Shown here: in pieces, positions 7,706-16,129 of the stretch
How the letters are laid out: each line of letters opens with the position of its first letter
How positions within the stretch are numbered: position 1 is the first letter of the stretch
Source of the DNA: Rossellomorea arthrocnemi
Lineage (GTDB): Bacteria; Bacillota; Bacilli; Bacillales; Bacillaceae_B
Direction: 5' to 3'
DNA length: 64,000 nucleotides
Assembly: GCF_904424705.1 (NCBI RefSeq)
Contig: NZ_CAJGBF010000003.1
Location: 334,419 to 398,418 of the forward strand
Notes under the pieces: model-generated
Told to the model about the DNA's origin: nothing
The model's database searches: none
Seen by the model: only the letters and a program-made list of their open reading frames with translations
Position numbers and translations under genes: made by a program

Positions 7706-9379
7706 CTAAATCTCAATAAGAATCGGCAAGAGAACAGGATTTCTTTTTAACTGCTTGAAAACGAATTGACCGACAACCTTTTTGATTGCTTGTTTCATTT
7801 CTTTCCAATCCCGGATATTCTCACCGGTTAGATCATCGACAACTTTTTTTACTAGATGGTTAATATCTCTCAAGAGTTCCTCTGAATCACGAACAAATAC
7901 AAACCCTCGTGATATGGTATCAGGACCTGAAATAATCGTATGATCGGATTTATTGAGGGTTACAACAATAATCAGCATCCCGTCTTCAGACAATTGCTTG
8001 CGATCGCGTAAAACAATGGATCCAATATCTCCAACACTCAGGCCGTCTACATAGGTATCACCTGCAGGATGGGACCGGGTTTGACGAGCGATGGAATTCT
8101 TTATGTCAACGGCTTCCCCGTTTTTGATGATAAACGTATTTCCTTTCTCCACTCCTACTGATTCGGCAAGTAAACGGTGGTGGTGAAGCATTCGATATTC
8201 CCCATGAATAGGGATAAAGTATGTTGGCTTCATCAAAGTCAGCATGAGTTTAAGGTCTTCCTGGTATCCATGACCGGATACGTGCATTCCGGTAGAGCTT
8301 CCACTGCCATAAATGACGTGGGCACCCAGTTGGAAGAGGTTGTCTATAATGAGGGACACATCTTTTTCGTTTCCGGGAATGGGTGATGCTGCAAAGATGA
8401 CCGTATCATCTGGATAGATGGATACACCACGGAAGTTTCCAGTCGATAAACGGCCGAGGGCAGCTCTGGATTCCCCTTGGCTCCCTGTACATAAAATGGC
8501 TACTTTTTCTGGAGGTAATGCATCGATTTCACCTGCATCTATAAGCATCCCGTCAGGAATCATCAAATAACCTCGTTCCATTGCAACAGATACAACATTA
8601 ATCATGCTTCTACCTAATAATGCGAGCTTCCGATCCGTCTTAATGGATGCATCCACTACTTGTTGTACTCGATTCACATTGGAGGCAAAGGTGGAGACAA
8701 ATATCTTTCCATTTGCTTTAAAGAATGCTTCATCCATATGATTGCCTACCATTTGTTCGGAAGGAGTCAAACCGCTCCTCTCTGCATTCGTGCTTTCAGA
8801 AAGCAATAAGAGTACACCTTTATCACCAATTCTTGCCATTTTATGGATATCGGTATACTGATGATTGGCAGGGGTCAGGTCGAATTTGAAGTCGCCTGTA
8901 TGTACGACATTCCCCTCCGGTGTGTGAAAAACAATCCCCAGACAATCTGGAATGCTATGACTTACTTTGAAGAAAGATACATCCATTGCACCCAAATTGA
9001 GTGAAGTTTCTGAATCGATTTTAATGAGTTTCGTATCACGTAGAAGCTTATGTTCTTCTAATTTCAATTGAATTAATCCTAATGTAAAATGTGTAGCGTA
9101 AATGGGCATGTTGATTTTTTTGAGAAGATAGGGGATGCCTCCTATATGATCTTCGTGTCCATGAGTGACGATGAGTCCTCGGATTTTGTCTTTATTTTTC
9201 TCAAGATAGGAAACATCGGGAATAATTAAGTCGATGCCTAAGAGACTTTCATCGGGAAATTTACCTCCACAGTCGATGATGACGATATCATCACCATATT
9301 TGATGACATACATATTTTTTCCGATTTCATTAAGTCCACCCAATGCAAATATCGTTAAAGCCTGTTCATTTGTTTCCAA
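7706..9379 (-). CDS. Ribonuclease J paralogue
   Basis: Metallo-beta-lactamase/beta-CASP nuclease of 557 residues. Zinc ligands are intact: VTHGHEDHIGG, SHSIPD, HTGDFKFD, and the late PIHGEYR histidine. The beta-CASP segment (CTGSQGE, ASPIPGNE) and the C-terminal domain are present, so this is a full-length enzyme with the potential for 5'-3' exo- and endonuclease activity on RNA. I start at a TTG (9379) that has GGAGGG seven bases upstream; the next in-frame TTG upstream overlaps that site. The neighbourhood (no rpoY/YkzG, no dapA/ymfA) differs from rnjA and rnjB as I know them, so it is probably a third RNase J. Confidence 0.88.
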   Translation of the reverse strand: METNEQALTIFALGGLNEIGKNMYVIKYGDDIVIIDCGGKFPDESLLGIDLIIPDVSYLEKNKDKIRGLIVTHGHEDHIGGIPYLLKKINMPIYATHFTLGLIQLKLEEHKLLRDTKLIKIDSETSLNLGAMDVSFFKVSHSIPDCLGIVFHTPEGNVVHTGDFKFDLTPANHQYTDIHKMARIGDKGVLLLLSESTNAERSGLTPSEQMVGNHMDEAFFKANGKIFVSTFASNVNRVQQVVDASIKTDRKLALLGRSMINVVSVAMERGYLMIPDGMLIDAGEIDALPPEKVAILCTGSQGESRAALGRLSTGNFRGVSIYPDDTVIFAASPIPGNEKDVSLIIDNLFQLGAHVIYGSGSSTGMHVSGHGYQEDLKLMLTLMKPTYFIPIHGEYRMLHHHRLLAESVGVEKGNTFIIKNGEAVDIKNSIARQTRSHPAGDTYVDGLSVGDIGSIVLRDRKQLSEDGMLIIVVTLNKSDHTIISGPDTISRGFVFVRDSEELLRDINHLVKKVVDDLTGENIRDWKEMKQAIKKVVGQFVFKQLKRNPVLLPILIEI

Positions 9380-9585
9380 TAATGAACCCTCCAAAACAAG
9401 TTTTCTTTATTATTCCCCAATATGCCGATTTCATAATGTTGGTTGGGGAGAAACAAAAGGTAACCTATTATGGTTTTCAAGTCAGCTTAAATACATGAAT
9501 AAAGAAAAAAGAGTGGGACTAAACAAATTGACCAAAACTTAAAGACGAACAGATCATTGAAGCTTTAATACCATTCTAGATTTAT

Positions 9586-9780
9586 AGGGAAGATTTCGCT
9601 TTTCGCGGGTAGACCGTGCTCCTCCTCCTGTCCTCAGGATGTCCATTTACAGGGATAGGTGCTCGAGGTCATAAGGCAAGGCAACCAAAATGGCAAAAAA
9701 CGCCTTCCCGGTAGGCTCGTCTTATGATTATAACCCTTTGTCCAAGCCCTTTCGCTTGTCTACTAGTGGGTGAGGATCAG
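9586..9780. repeat. Degenerate Bacillus-type intergenic element
   Basis: Between RNase J and the SMP-30 remnant, the 570-base gap has no credible gene. It begins GGGAAGATTTCGCTTTTCGCGGG, which resembles one end of the dispersed elements seen in many Bacillaceae intergenic regions. A short inverted pair TCATAAG (9669) / CTTATGA (9721) encloses a GC-rich segment with AAGGC/GCCTT complementarity. I recall the family from other genomes and have not aligned it. Confidence 0.35.
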
Positions 9781-9972
9781 ATTTATTCTGACCATCCTGT
9801 TTGAAACGATAAGTGTAATATTGAAAGGAGTTAAGAAATCATAAGTTGGGAGGTTGGCTGTTCATTGTAAAATGGATGGCTTTTCTAATGTATTAAACAG
9901 TAAATTTTGCAGGTGTAAACAATTTATTACTTGAAGTAAGTATACAAGAAGATTATAAAAGCGGATTTTTTT

Positions 9973-10874
9973 ATGTCTGTAAAATTGTTTGTTGATTCAA
10001 AAAATATGTTAGGCGAGAGTCCCTGTTGGGATACAAATATGAACTTGCTTTATTGGGTGGATATCATCGGGAAAGAAATCTTACAATTCAACCCTGTTTC
10101 CGGCAGTACCCAAACGTTTAAAATGGATCAATTTGTAGGCTGTCTCTCTCTGACGGATAGTGATAATGGCCGAATGATTCTTGGTCTTCAGCACGGGATT
10201 TATTTTTTGAACTGGGAGTCAGGTCTTTTAGAAAAAGTGTGTGATCCTGAAAGCCACTTAGAAGAAAATCGTAAATGTGATCCGGAAGGAAGGTTTTGGG
10301 CAGGAACGACGGATACAACAGGGGTAAACGGAAAGGCGCTCTATACGTTATAAACTCACAATTACAAATTACGAAAATGGTTGAAAATGTGGGTACTTCC
10401 AACGGCCTGGCGTGGTCACCCTGCAATCAATTTATGTATTTCATCGATACCCCAACCAAGCAGGTCGTTCGATATCGATATGATGGACATACGGGTAAAA
10501 TCGAACGTCCCGAAGTGGTGGTACACTTTCCTGAAGGTGTTGGAATTCCGGATGGTATGACCATCGATGTGGAAGGAATGCTTTGGATCGCCCATTGGGG
10601 TGGAAAGGGGATATCAAGGTGGAATCCATATAACGGAAAGCAGCTTGAATTCATAAAGGTCCCTGCTGTGAATGTGACGTCCTGTGCATTCGGTGGAGCG
10701 GATTTAAACGAATTGTACATGACCACAGCACGAACGAGAATGACAGATGAACAACTGAATGAATTTCCCCATGCTGGTGGGGTATTCACCATGAAGACAA
10801 ATGTTAAAGGAATAGGGAATACTGTCTTCACTGAATTAGAAAATAACGTTGCTTCTCGTATTGCCGAAATATAG
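9973..10874 (+). pseudogene. SMP-30/gluconolactonase-family gene, frameshifted
   Basis: Six-bladed beta-propeller lactonase. The first frame (9973-10353) carries LGESPCWD with the metal-ligand Glu, the second (to 10874) carries TSNGLAWSP (ligand Asn), GIPDGMTIDVEGMLWIAHW (ligand Asp) and the C-terminal GGVF. They join by a one-base shift near 10330-10345, where KALYTL in one frame becomes GALYVINSQ in the other. The stretch ENRKCDPEGRFWAGT also lacks the usual FNDG between ENR and KCDP, which in SMP-30 holds a substrate-binding Asn. Two independent lesions, one in-frame, argue for real decay. Its ribosome binding site is weak. Confidence 0.82.
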
Positions 10875-10910
10875 TCATCAAAAAATTAAATATTTAAATA
10901 TGGTAAATTA

Positions 10911-10919
10911 TGCTATGAT
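10911..10919 (+). promoter_or_regulatory. Extended -10 promoter of the O-methyltransferase gene
   Basis: TGCTATGAT is a TGn-extended -10 box 29 bases before the chosen ATG, in A+T-rich DNA. No clear -35 is seen, which extended -10 promoters do not require. Confidence 0.45.
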
Positions 10920-10947
10920 GACAAGAGGATATTCAAAAGGAGTGGTG

Positions 10948-11613
10948 ATGGTCGTGTCAATAGATGTATGGACAGAAGTCGATCAATATTATACTAGTAA
11001 ACTACAAAAACCGGATTCCATTATGGAATCTGTCTTGAAAGAAAATAGTGAAGCCGGACTTCCAGCAATCGATGTATCTCCTAATCAGGGGAAATTTCTT
11101 TCGTTACTTGCAGAGCTTAAAGGGGCAAAAAGGATATTGGAAATTGGGACCCTGGGTGGGTACAGCACGATTTGGCTTGCCAGGTCCCTCCCGGAAGATG
11201 GACGTCTTGTCACACTTGAGTACAGTGAAAAACATGCAATGATCGCAGCACAAAACATTCGCCATGCTGGCATGGAAGAAAAGGTAGAAATTAAAGTAGG
11301 TGCCGCTCTTGACACGCTACCGTCTCTCGAAGGTACATTTGATTTCATATTCATAGACGCCGATAAACAAAACAATGCCAATTATTTAAAGTTGGCCCTT
11401 CAACTGGCAGAGCCCGGTGGGGTCATCATTACGGATAATGTGGTGCGTGCTGGGAGGGTGATTGACGAAAACAGTGAAGATGAAAGCGTTAAAGGTGTGA
11501 GAACATTTGCCGAAATGTTATCTCAAGAGGACAGGATCGATTCAACAGTCGTTCAAACAGTAGGATCGAAGGGTTACGATGGATTTATACTTGGAATAGT
11601 GAAAAAATCATGA
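10948..11613 (+). CDS. SAM-dependent O-methyltransferase, class I (COG4122)
   Basis: Cation-dependent O-methyltransferase of 221 residues. The SAM-binding motif is RILEIGTLGGYSTIWLA, the acidic post-I residue lies in LVTLEYSE, and the metal-binding region is FIFIDADKQNNANY followed by GGVIITDNVV, as in catechol/caffeoyl-CoA-type enzymes. The substrate is unknown. The ATG at 10948 has AAAAGGAG five bases upstream; a GTG at 10954 is the alternative. The upstream in-frame reading overlaps the SMP-30 remnant and the promoter, so it is not used. It ends just before the tyrS leader. Confidence 0.9.
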   Translation: MVVSIDVWTEVDQYYTSKLQKPDSIMESVLKENSEAGLPAIDVSPNQGKFLSLLAELKGAKRILEIGTLGGYSTIWLARSLPEDGRLVTLEYSEKHAMIAAQNIRHAGMEEKVEIKVGAALDTLPSLEGTFDFIFIDADKQNNANYLKLALQLAEPGGVIITDNVVRAGRVIDENSEDESVKGVRTFAEMLSQEDRIDSTVVQTVGSKGYDGFILGIVKKS

Positions 11614-11622
11614 AAATTTTTA

Positions 11623-11651
11623 TTGTAATGATCACCTTTTTTCTGTAAAAT
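11623..11651 (+). promoter_or_regulatory. Candidate promoter for the tyrS T-box leader
   Basis: TTGTAA and TAAAAT with a 17-base spacer. It would start a leader of about 240 bases before the T-box terminator, a normal length. Confidence 0.45.
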
Positions 11652-11689
11652 AAATGAAAATTCTAAATCAAACATGTCATGATAGGACT

Positions 11690-11900
11690 CAGTAGTGACT
11701 TATCTCCCTGTCTTAGAGAACTGATGCTTGGTGAAAATCAGTACACAGATAAGTGTGAATTACCTCCTTGAACATTCTTTGTGAACTAAAAAAGTAGCAG
11801 AGAACGGCCGGCCCGTTATCCGAATCGAGTGGAAGAGAGATCTTCAATGAGGGTGGTACCGCGTAAACCACGTCCCTTTATTTAGGGGCGTGGTTTTTTG
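11690..11900 (+). promoter_or_regulatory. Tyr-specific T-box riboswitch with terminator
   Basis: The conserved T-box sequence AGGGTGGTACCGCG lies at 11850-11863. Just after it a 12-bp stem (AACCACGTCCCT with AGGGGCGTGGTT, 11866-11895) is followed by a T-run: the leader terminator. Upstream, stem I carries an AGTA motif and the GGTGAAA segment, and the specifier position reads TAC (11742-11744), a tyrosine codon. Uncharged tRNA-Tyr should pair at the specifier and the T-box to favour antitermination and expression of tyrS. The mechanism is established for this family; the exact stem boundaries are my reading. Confidence 0.93.
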
Positions 11901-12013
11901 TTTTAATTTTACCCAGTCGGAGAAGGGATGAGGCTAGATCATGTCATTAATAGTATATTAACTGAAACCTGAGAGGTTTTATTTTTTATTATCAACAGTA
12001 AGGAGGAAAAATC

Positions 12014-13282
12014 ATGGATCACCAATGGGAATCATTATCAAAAATTCAGAAGCTCGAAGTAGAAAGGCAGCTCACACTATATAAAAATGGAGTGCATGAG
12101 ATCATTCCGGAAGCAGAATTGAAACATAAATTGGTGAAATCAATATCGACTGGACGTCCTTTGAAAATCAAGCTGGGGCTGGATCCAACTGCTCCTGATG
12201 TTCATATTGGACATACAGTGGTACTGAATAAATTAAAACAGTTTCAGGAAAATGGTCATATCGTACAGCTCATTATTGGGGATTTCACGGGTAAAATCGG
12301 TGATCCCACAGGTAAATCTGTTGCTAGAAAACAATTGTCGGAGGAAGAAGTGAAAAGAAATGCCCAAACATATTTTGACCAATTTGGAAAGGTACTGGAC
12401 AAAGAAAAAGTTGAGCTTCATTACAATTCAAGCTGGCTGTCATCCTTGAATCTTAAAGATGTGATGCGCTTATCTTCAAAGATCACAGTCGCAAGGTTGA
12501 TTGAACGAAATGATTTCTCCAACCGACTTTTGGAGAAAAAGCCGGTTTCTCTTCACGAGCTGTTCTACCCTTTAATGCAGGGATATGATTCCGTCGCTCT
12601 TGAAAGCGACGTGGAGCTTGGGGGCACGGACCAGCAATTCAATGTCCTGATGGGAAGACATCTCCAGGAACATTACAACCAGGAAAAACAAGTGGTCATA
12701 TTACTTCCATTACTTGAAGGTCTGGACGGCGTTGATAAAATGTCAAAATCGAAGCATAATTACATCGGAATAGATGAAGACCCTAATCAAATGTTTGGGA
12801 AGACGATGTCGATACCCGATGAGCTGATAATAAAATACTTCAATTTGATAACCGATTTAACTTTAGAAGAAAAGGAGAAGTTAGCCGTTGATTTGAAGGA
12901 TGGTTCCCTGCATCCGAGAGATGCCAAACTTCTATTAGGAAAAAGGATCGTCAGGATGTATCACGGTAGAGATGCAGCGGAACAAGCAGAAAACCAATTC
13001 AAGGAGGTCTTTCAAAAAGGGGCCATGCTTGAAGATATTCCAGAGGAAGAATGGAAGGGAGAAGAGAAAATATCGGTAGTCGATCTCTTAGTAGCCCTAC
13101 ACATGCAAAGTTCTAAGAGTGAAGCACGCCGGATGATTCAAAATGGTGGCATCAGGATCAATTCAAAAAAGGTTTTGGATGTGAAAACTGAATTGAATAT
13201 AGTAGATGGAATGATCGTGCAGGTAGGGAAAAGAAAGTTTATCAGGTTAAGATTAAAAAACGAAAGGTCTGATGAACGTTAG
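12014..13282 (+). CDS. tyrS: Tyrosyl-tRNA synthetase, TyrZ type
   Basis: Class I synthetase of 422 residues that charges tRNA-Tyr. The HIGH signature is at about 64-67 ([18 protein letters not shown]) and a canonical KMSKS at about 242-246 ([14 protein letters not shown]). The tyrosine site segment YPLMQGYDS and the GGTDQQFN motif are present, and an S4 RNA-binding domain follows at about 350-410 ([15 protein letters not shown]). The exact KMSKS places it in the TyrZ class rather than the B. stearothermophilus TyrS class, which reads KFGKT. AAGGAGG precedes the ATG. It is controlled by the T-box upstream. Confidence 0.95.
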   Translation: MDHQWESLSKIQKLEVERQLTLYKNGVHEIIPEAELKHKLVKSISTGRPLKIKLGLDPTAPDVHIGHTVVLNKLKQFQENGHIVQLIIGDFTGKIGDPTGKSVARKQLSEEEVKRNAQTYFDQFGKVLDKEKVELHYNSSWLSSLNLKDVMRLSSKITVARLIERNDFSNRLLEKKPVSLHELFYPLMQGYDSVALESDVELGGTDQQFNVLMGRHLQEHYNQEKQVVILLPLLEGLDGVDKMSKSKHNYIGIDEDPNQMFGKTMSIPDELIIKYFNLITDLTLEEKEKLAVDLKDGSLHPRDAKLLLGKRIVRMYHGRDAAEQAENQFKEVFQKGAMLEDIPEEEWKGEEKISVVDLLVALHMQSSKSEARRMIQNGGIRINSKKVLDVKTELNIVDGMIVQVGKRKFIRLRLKNERSDER

Positions 13283-13350
13283 AATCAGATCCAGCTGGAT
13301 CCAGGACCATAGGCAGTCAGGGTGTTAGAGTCTTCATGACCATTTTTTTA

Positions 13351-13359
13351 TGCTATAAT
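13351..13359 (+). promoter_or_regulatory. Extended -10 promoter of the serine hydrolase gene
   Basis: TGCTATAAT combines a TGn extension with a consensus -10. It lies 34 bases before the chosen start; the -35 region is poor. Confidence 0.55.
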
Positions 13360-13392
13360 TTACCATAAAGACAAATGATAGAGTGGGTGTTT

Positions 13393-14400
13393 ATGATGAA
13401 GGAATTACACAACAAGATAAAGATACATGCCGAAAAAGAGCATTTTTCCGGAATGGTTATGGTAAAGAGAGATGATGAGAGCCTCTTTGAATCGGGATTT
13501 GGGTATGCCGACCGCAGTGAAGGAAGAGAAAACACGCCAGGTACACGATTTGGTATCGCATCCGGATGTAAGTTGTTCACTGCTGTAGCCATCTGCCAAC
13601 TGATAGAAAGGGGAATGATGTCTTTTCATACACCATTAAAAGAATGTATAGGAATCCCGTTCCCTCATTTTGATGAGAATGTAACGATCCATCATTTACT
13701 TACTCACACCTCTGGAATTCCGGATTATTTTGATGAAGAATTGATGGATGATTTTGAAGATTTATGGAAGGATACACCGATGTATTTAATGAGCAAAGGG
13801 GAAGATTTCCTTCCGTTCTTTCAAGATGCCCATATGAAATTTTCTCCTGGTGAGAGGTTTCATTATAACAATGCCGGATACATCATTCTAGGGTTGATGA
13901 TTGAGAATCTTTCGGAGATGACAGTGCAAGATTACATCCAGAAGCATATTTTCGCCCCTGCGGATATGGACGCTTCGGGGTATTTTCGTCTGGATTGTTT
14001 ACCTGAGAATACGGCTTACGGATACATTGATGAAGCGGACCACTCATGGAGAACAAATATGTATTCCATTCCTATACAGGGCGGGGCAGACGGCGGGGCT
14101 TATGTCACGGGTCCTGATATGCTTTCATTTTGGGAAGCACTTTTGACAAATAAGCTTCTTAATGAAGATAGTACCAAGCTCATTTCAGAACCTCATGTAA
14201 GAGTCAAAGATGGGGTAAACTATGGGTACGGAATGTGGTTAAATCTACCTTATAAACATCACATAATGGGGTATGATCCGGGGGTAAGCTTTCATTCTGC
14301 ATATTATCCCAAAGAAAACATAAAGACAGTCATTCTATCAAACAAGAGTTCTGGAGCTTTCGGTGTGTCGAAACTGATAGAAAGTTATTTCAGTAAGTGA
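13393..14400 (+). CDS. Serine hydrolase, beta-lactamase/PBP4* family
   Basis: Cytoplasmic-looking class C beta-lactamase-like protein of 335 residues. The catalytic SxxK is SGCK in FGIASGCKLFTAVA, the second motif is YNN (HYNNAGYIILG), and the usual HLLTHTSGIPDY segment is present. The third motif is a weak HSA near the C-terminus rather than HxG or KTG. No signal peptide is visible. Members include esterases and D-aminopeptidases as well as lactamases, so the substrate is unknown. I start at 13393 (MMKELHNK), preceded by GAGTGGGTG; an ATG at 13375 is upstream in frame without a ribosome binding site. Confidence 0.85.
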   Translation: MMKELHNKIKIHAEKEHFSGMVMVKRDDESLFESGFGYADRSEGRENTPGTRFGIASGCKLFTAVAICQLIERGMMSFHTPLKECIGIPFPHFDENVTIHHLLTHTSGIPDYFDEELMDDFEDLWKDTPMYLMSKGEDFLPFFQDAHMKFSPGERFHYNNAGYIILGLMIENLSEMTVQDYIQKHIFAPADMDASGYFRLDCLPENTAYGYIDEADHSWRTNMYSIPIQGGADGGAYVTGPDMLSFWEALLTNKLLNEDSTKLISEPHVRVKDGVNYGYGMWLNLPYKHHIMGYDPGVSFHSAYYPKENIKTVILSNKSSGAFGVSKLIESYFSK

Positions 14401-14590
14401 AAAAGGGAACCACAATAAGTACGTTTATAATTGAAAAGACACTTACAATGGAAGGCACTCTAAACCGGAATGAAAATCAATATCATACCAGGGGACGAAT
14501 TTTATTAAGGCATACGAATCTGTTCAGGTGAATAGGTGAAATAGAACTGCATAGACACTTCTGTCAGCCATCCTAAATCCTTATGAAATG

Positions 14591-14608
14591 ACCACCTGCT
14601 TAGGTGGT
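14591..14608. repeat. Short perfect hairpin
   Basis: ACCACCT, a 4-base loop and AGGTGGT, with no T-run. It lies in a gap full of gene debris. Such hairpins occur at the ends of IS200/IS605-type elements, but no transposase is present, so the origin is open. Confidence 0.35.
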
Positions 14609-14671
14609 AGAGATCAACGTACCAGCCATGACTTATCTAAAGGTTTCACATAAGAAAAGAGATGATATTGA

Positions 14672-14839
14672 GCATACATTCCACCGAATCTATCAATTGT
14701 AAAAGAAGTAGAGTACAAACCATATCGTGATCCCAATGATGAATATGTCGATGATCTTCCCATCAAGCATGAAAGGTACCCCCACAATCGGGACCGGGAT
14801 GATCCTCACTTTGATATTTTGATACCCATAGTGAAGTAG
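14672..14839 (+). pseudogene. C-terminal gene remnant of unknown family
   Basis: After an in-frame TGA, 55 codons read as a convincing polar protein tail: IPPNLSIVKEVEYKPYRD, then DLPIKHERYPHNRD and DDPHFDILIPIVK, stopping one base before a strong terminator. No start codon or ribosome binding site precedes it. The position against a terminator and the non-random composition suggest the 3' end of a deleted gene. I cannot assign a family. The remainder of the 14401-14671 stretch holds nothing recognisable apart from the hairpin at 14591. Confidence 0.35.
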
Positions 14840-14870
14840 AAGAGATAGATGAGTCACTCATCTATCTCTT
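14840..14870. terminator. Perfect 15-bp palindrome, bidirectional terminator
   Basis: AAGAGATAGATGAGT, one base, then its exact reverse complement. The flanks are only modestly T-rich, but the site lies between convergent units, next to the end of the acetate transporter gene. Confidence 0.75.
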
Positions 14871-14878
14871 CTTTGTGC

Positions 14879-15496
14879 TTATTTGAAAATCCCGAATGGT
14901 TGTCCAACCGGGAGCGTTTCTTTCCCGAAGTGTGTATTCAATACACTTGCAGCTGAACCGTAAAAGCTGAAAAGTGCGATGAACAATTCAGAGACTGCTG
15001 CTAATTTGTGCATGGCTTCGGGAGCAATTCCCAAAGTAGACAGGGACAGCCCGATAAATAAGAAATCAATCAGGACAAAAATGATGAATAATACCTTATG
15101 GGTCTCCATAGCGCCTATGGTCATGAAGATACTGAATATTAGATAGCCGATATAGGCAATCCCCAGCTGATTGGGATCAATTGCAGCAGCTGCTGTTTCT
15201 CCGAACACCCCGAATGAAATCAACCAGGATGTACCTACCCCCAGCCAGAATAATCCGAAAGCACCGAAAGCTGTCATTCCAAATGTATTATTGTGCTTAG
15301 CATCTCCAAAGCTTGCCATCAATTGAGCAATGCCTCCAAGGAAAATCGCCCAAGGTAAGACGAACGACACGCCGTCAGTCCATCCGAGTTTTGCAGAAGA
15401 AGCTACAAGGGTGACCATAGCCAGCCCGAAAAGACCAAGGGAAGAGGGGTCAGCTGTCGTTATCTGAACCCGTTGAGTGGTTTGTGTGTGATTCAT
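14879..15496 (-). CDS. Acetate uptake transporter, SatP/YaaH (AceTr) family
   Basis: Membrane protein of 205 residues with six hydrophobic helices. The N-terminal signature DPSSLGLFGLAMVT corresponds to the family's NPAPLGL motif, and FGMTAFGAFGLFWLGVG and the narrow-pore residues of the GPR1/FUN34/YaaH fold are present. Members form hexameric channels or proton-coupled carriers for acetate and succinate. An AGGAGG ribosome binding site lies eight bases before the ATG. It is transcribed alone, convergent with the serine hydrolase, and ends at the palindromic terminator. Confidence 0.9.
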   Translation of the reverse strand: MNHTQTTQRVQITTADPSSLGLFGLAMVTLVASSAKLGWTDGVSFVLPWAIFLGGIAQLMASFGDAKHNNTFGMTAFGAFGLFWLGVGTSWLISFGVFGETAAAAIDPNQLGIAYIGYLIFSIFMTIGAMETHKVLFIIFVLIDFLFIGLSLSTLGIAPEAMHKLAAVSELFIALFSFYGSAASVLNTHFGKETLPVGQPFGIFK

Positions 15497-15676
15497 GATG
15501 ATACCTCCTATTGAACATACTTGACTAATTTACATAAAAAAGTGTGTGTATGCAATAGAAAATATGATGTAAGCGAAACTTTCATAACTATTGCCCGAAA
15601 TACGACTGAATCAAACCTCTTTGCCCATTCTATTGGAAATTCCTACGATAAATGGAACCCCAAGGCACATCCCTAT

Positions 15677-15720
15677 TCAAACAAAAATCCCGGATAATCT
15701 CTAAAAGATCATCCGGGATT
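15677..15720 (-). terminator. Minus-strand terminator with no protein gene feeding it
   Basis: On the minus strand AATCCCGGAT pairs with ATCCGGGATT across a 15-nt loop, followed by TTTTTGTTTG. On the plus strand no T-run follows. No minus-strand protein gene lies upstream of it before 21.9 kb, so it most likely ends a small antisense RNA that runs through the toxin region. Confidence 0.75.
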
Positions 15721-15830
15721 GCGATCCCCCTACCAGAACATCCAATTCACAACAAAAAAACGCATGAAATGAGTCAATCTTACATAGATATCAAATGGGG
15801 ACAAATTTTTCTCAGAAGGAGGTAATCATG

Positions 15831-15911
15831 ATGGAGGAATACTTCATTTTCATGCTCATGTTCCAAGCCGGCAGTTTCATCATTTCATTATTGAACCACA
15901 TCGATAAGTAG
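15831..15911 (+). CDS. BsrE-like type I toxin peptide (holin-like)
   Basis: 26-residue hydrophobic peptide, MEEYFIFMLMFQAGSFIISLL plus a short tail ending HIDK. It matches the pattern of B. subtilis BsrE (MLM..GSFII.LL.YI.K), TxpA and other small toxins that insert in the membrane: an acidic N-terminus, one helix, a charged tail. An exceptionally strong AAGGAGGT lies seven bases before the ATG; the preceding ATG at 15828 is an alternative that adds one Met. A hairpin with seven Ts follows 18 bases after the stop. No other plus-strand gene shares the transcript. Family assignment is from pattern memory, not a search. Confidence 0.7.
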   Translation: MEEYFIFMLMFQAGSFIISLLNHIDK

Positions 15912-15929
15912 AAAAATTGAAGGACGTTT

Positions 15930-15967
15930 TCCGGACTATGACTGGTCTCATAGTGCGGATTTTTTTC
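15930..15967 (+). terminator. Terminator of the toxin mRNA
   Basis: TCCGGACTATGA and TCATAGTGCGGA form a 12-bp stem with one mismatch and a 6-nt loop, followed by seven T. Confidence 0.88.
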
Positions 15968-16129
15968 TGTTTCCTTATATCTTATGTCGCTCATTCCGTT
16001 AATATACGTTTCTATTAAAATAGTAATCCTTTCATGATGTTTCTAATTCTCCAATTTGTTGTTATCATTAGAATGTTCAACGCAACTAATCAGTCATTAC
16101 TATATATATTCATGGAAGGAACCAGATCC

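Larger units (their letters stand above)
15686..15992 (-). ncRNA. Putative antisense antitoxin RNA
   Basis: Inferred transcript. A minus-strand promoter-like pair, TTACTA (16021-16026) and TATTAA (15999-16004) with a 16-base spacer, would start RNA near 15992. This RNA would cross the toxin's terminator and its whole reading frame and stop at the orphan minus-strand terminator at 15677-15720. The layout matches type I toxin-antitoxin systems such as bsrE/SR5 and txpA/RatA, where the antitoxin RNA overlaps the toxin mRNA. Only the terminator is strong evidence; the promoter is a weak match. Confidence 0.4.

Noticed and set aside
14591..14608. IS200/IS605 element end
   Set aside because: A hairpin alone is insufficient; no tnpA or tnpB f homology is present nearby.
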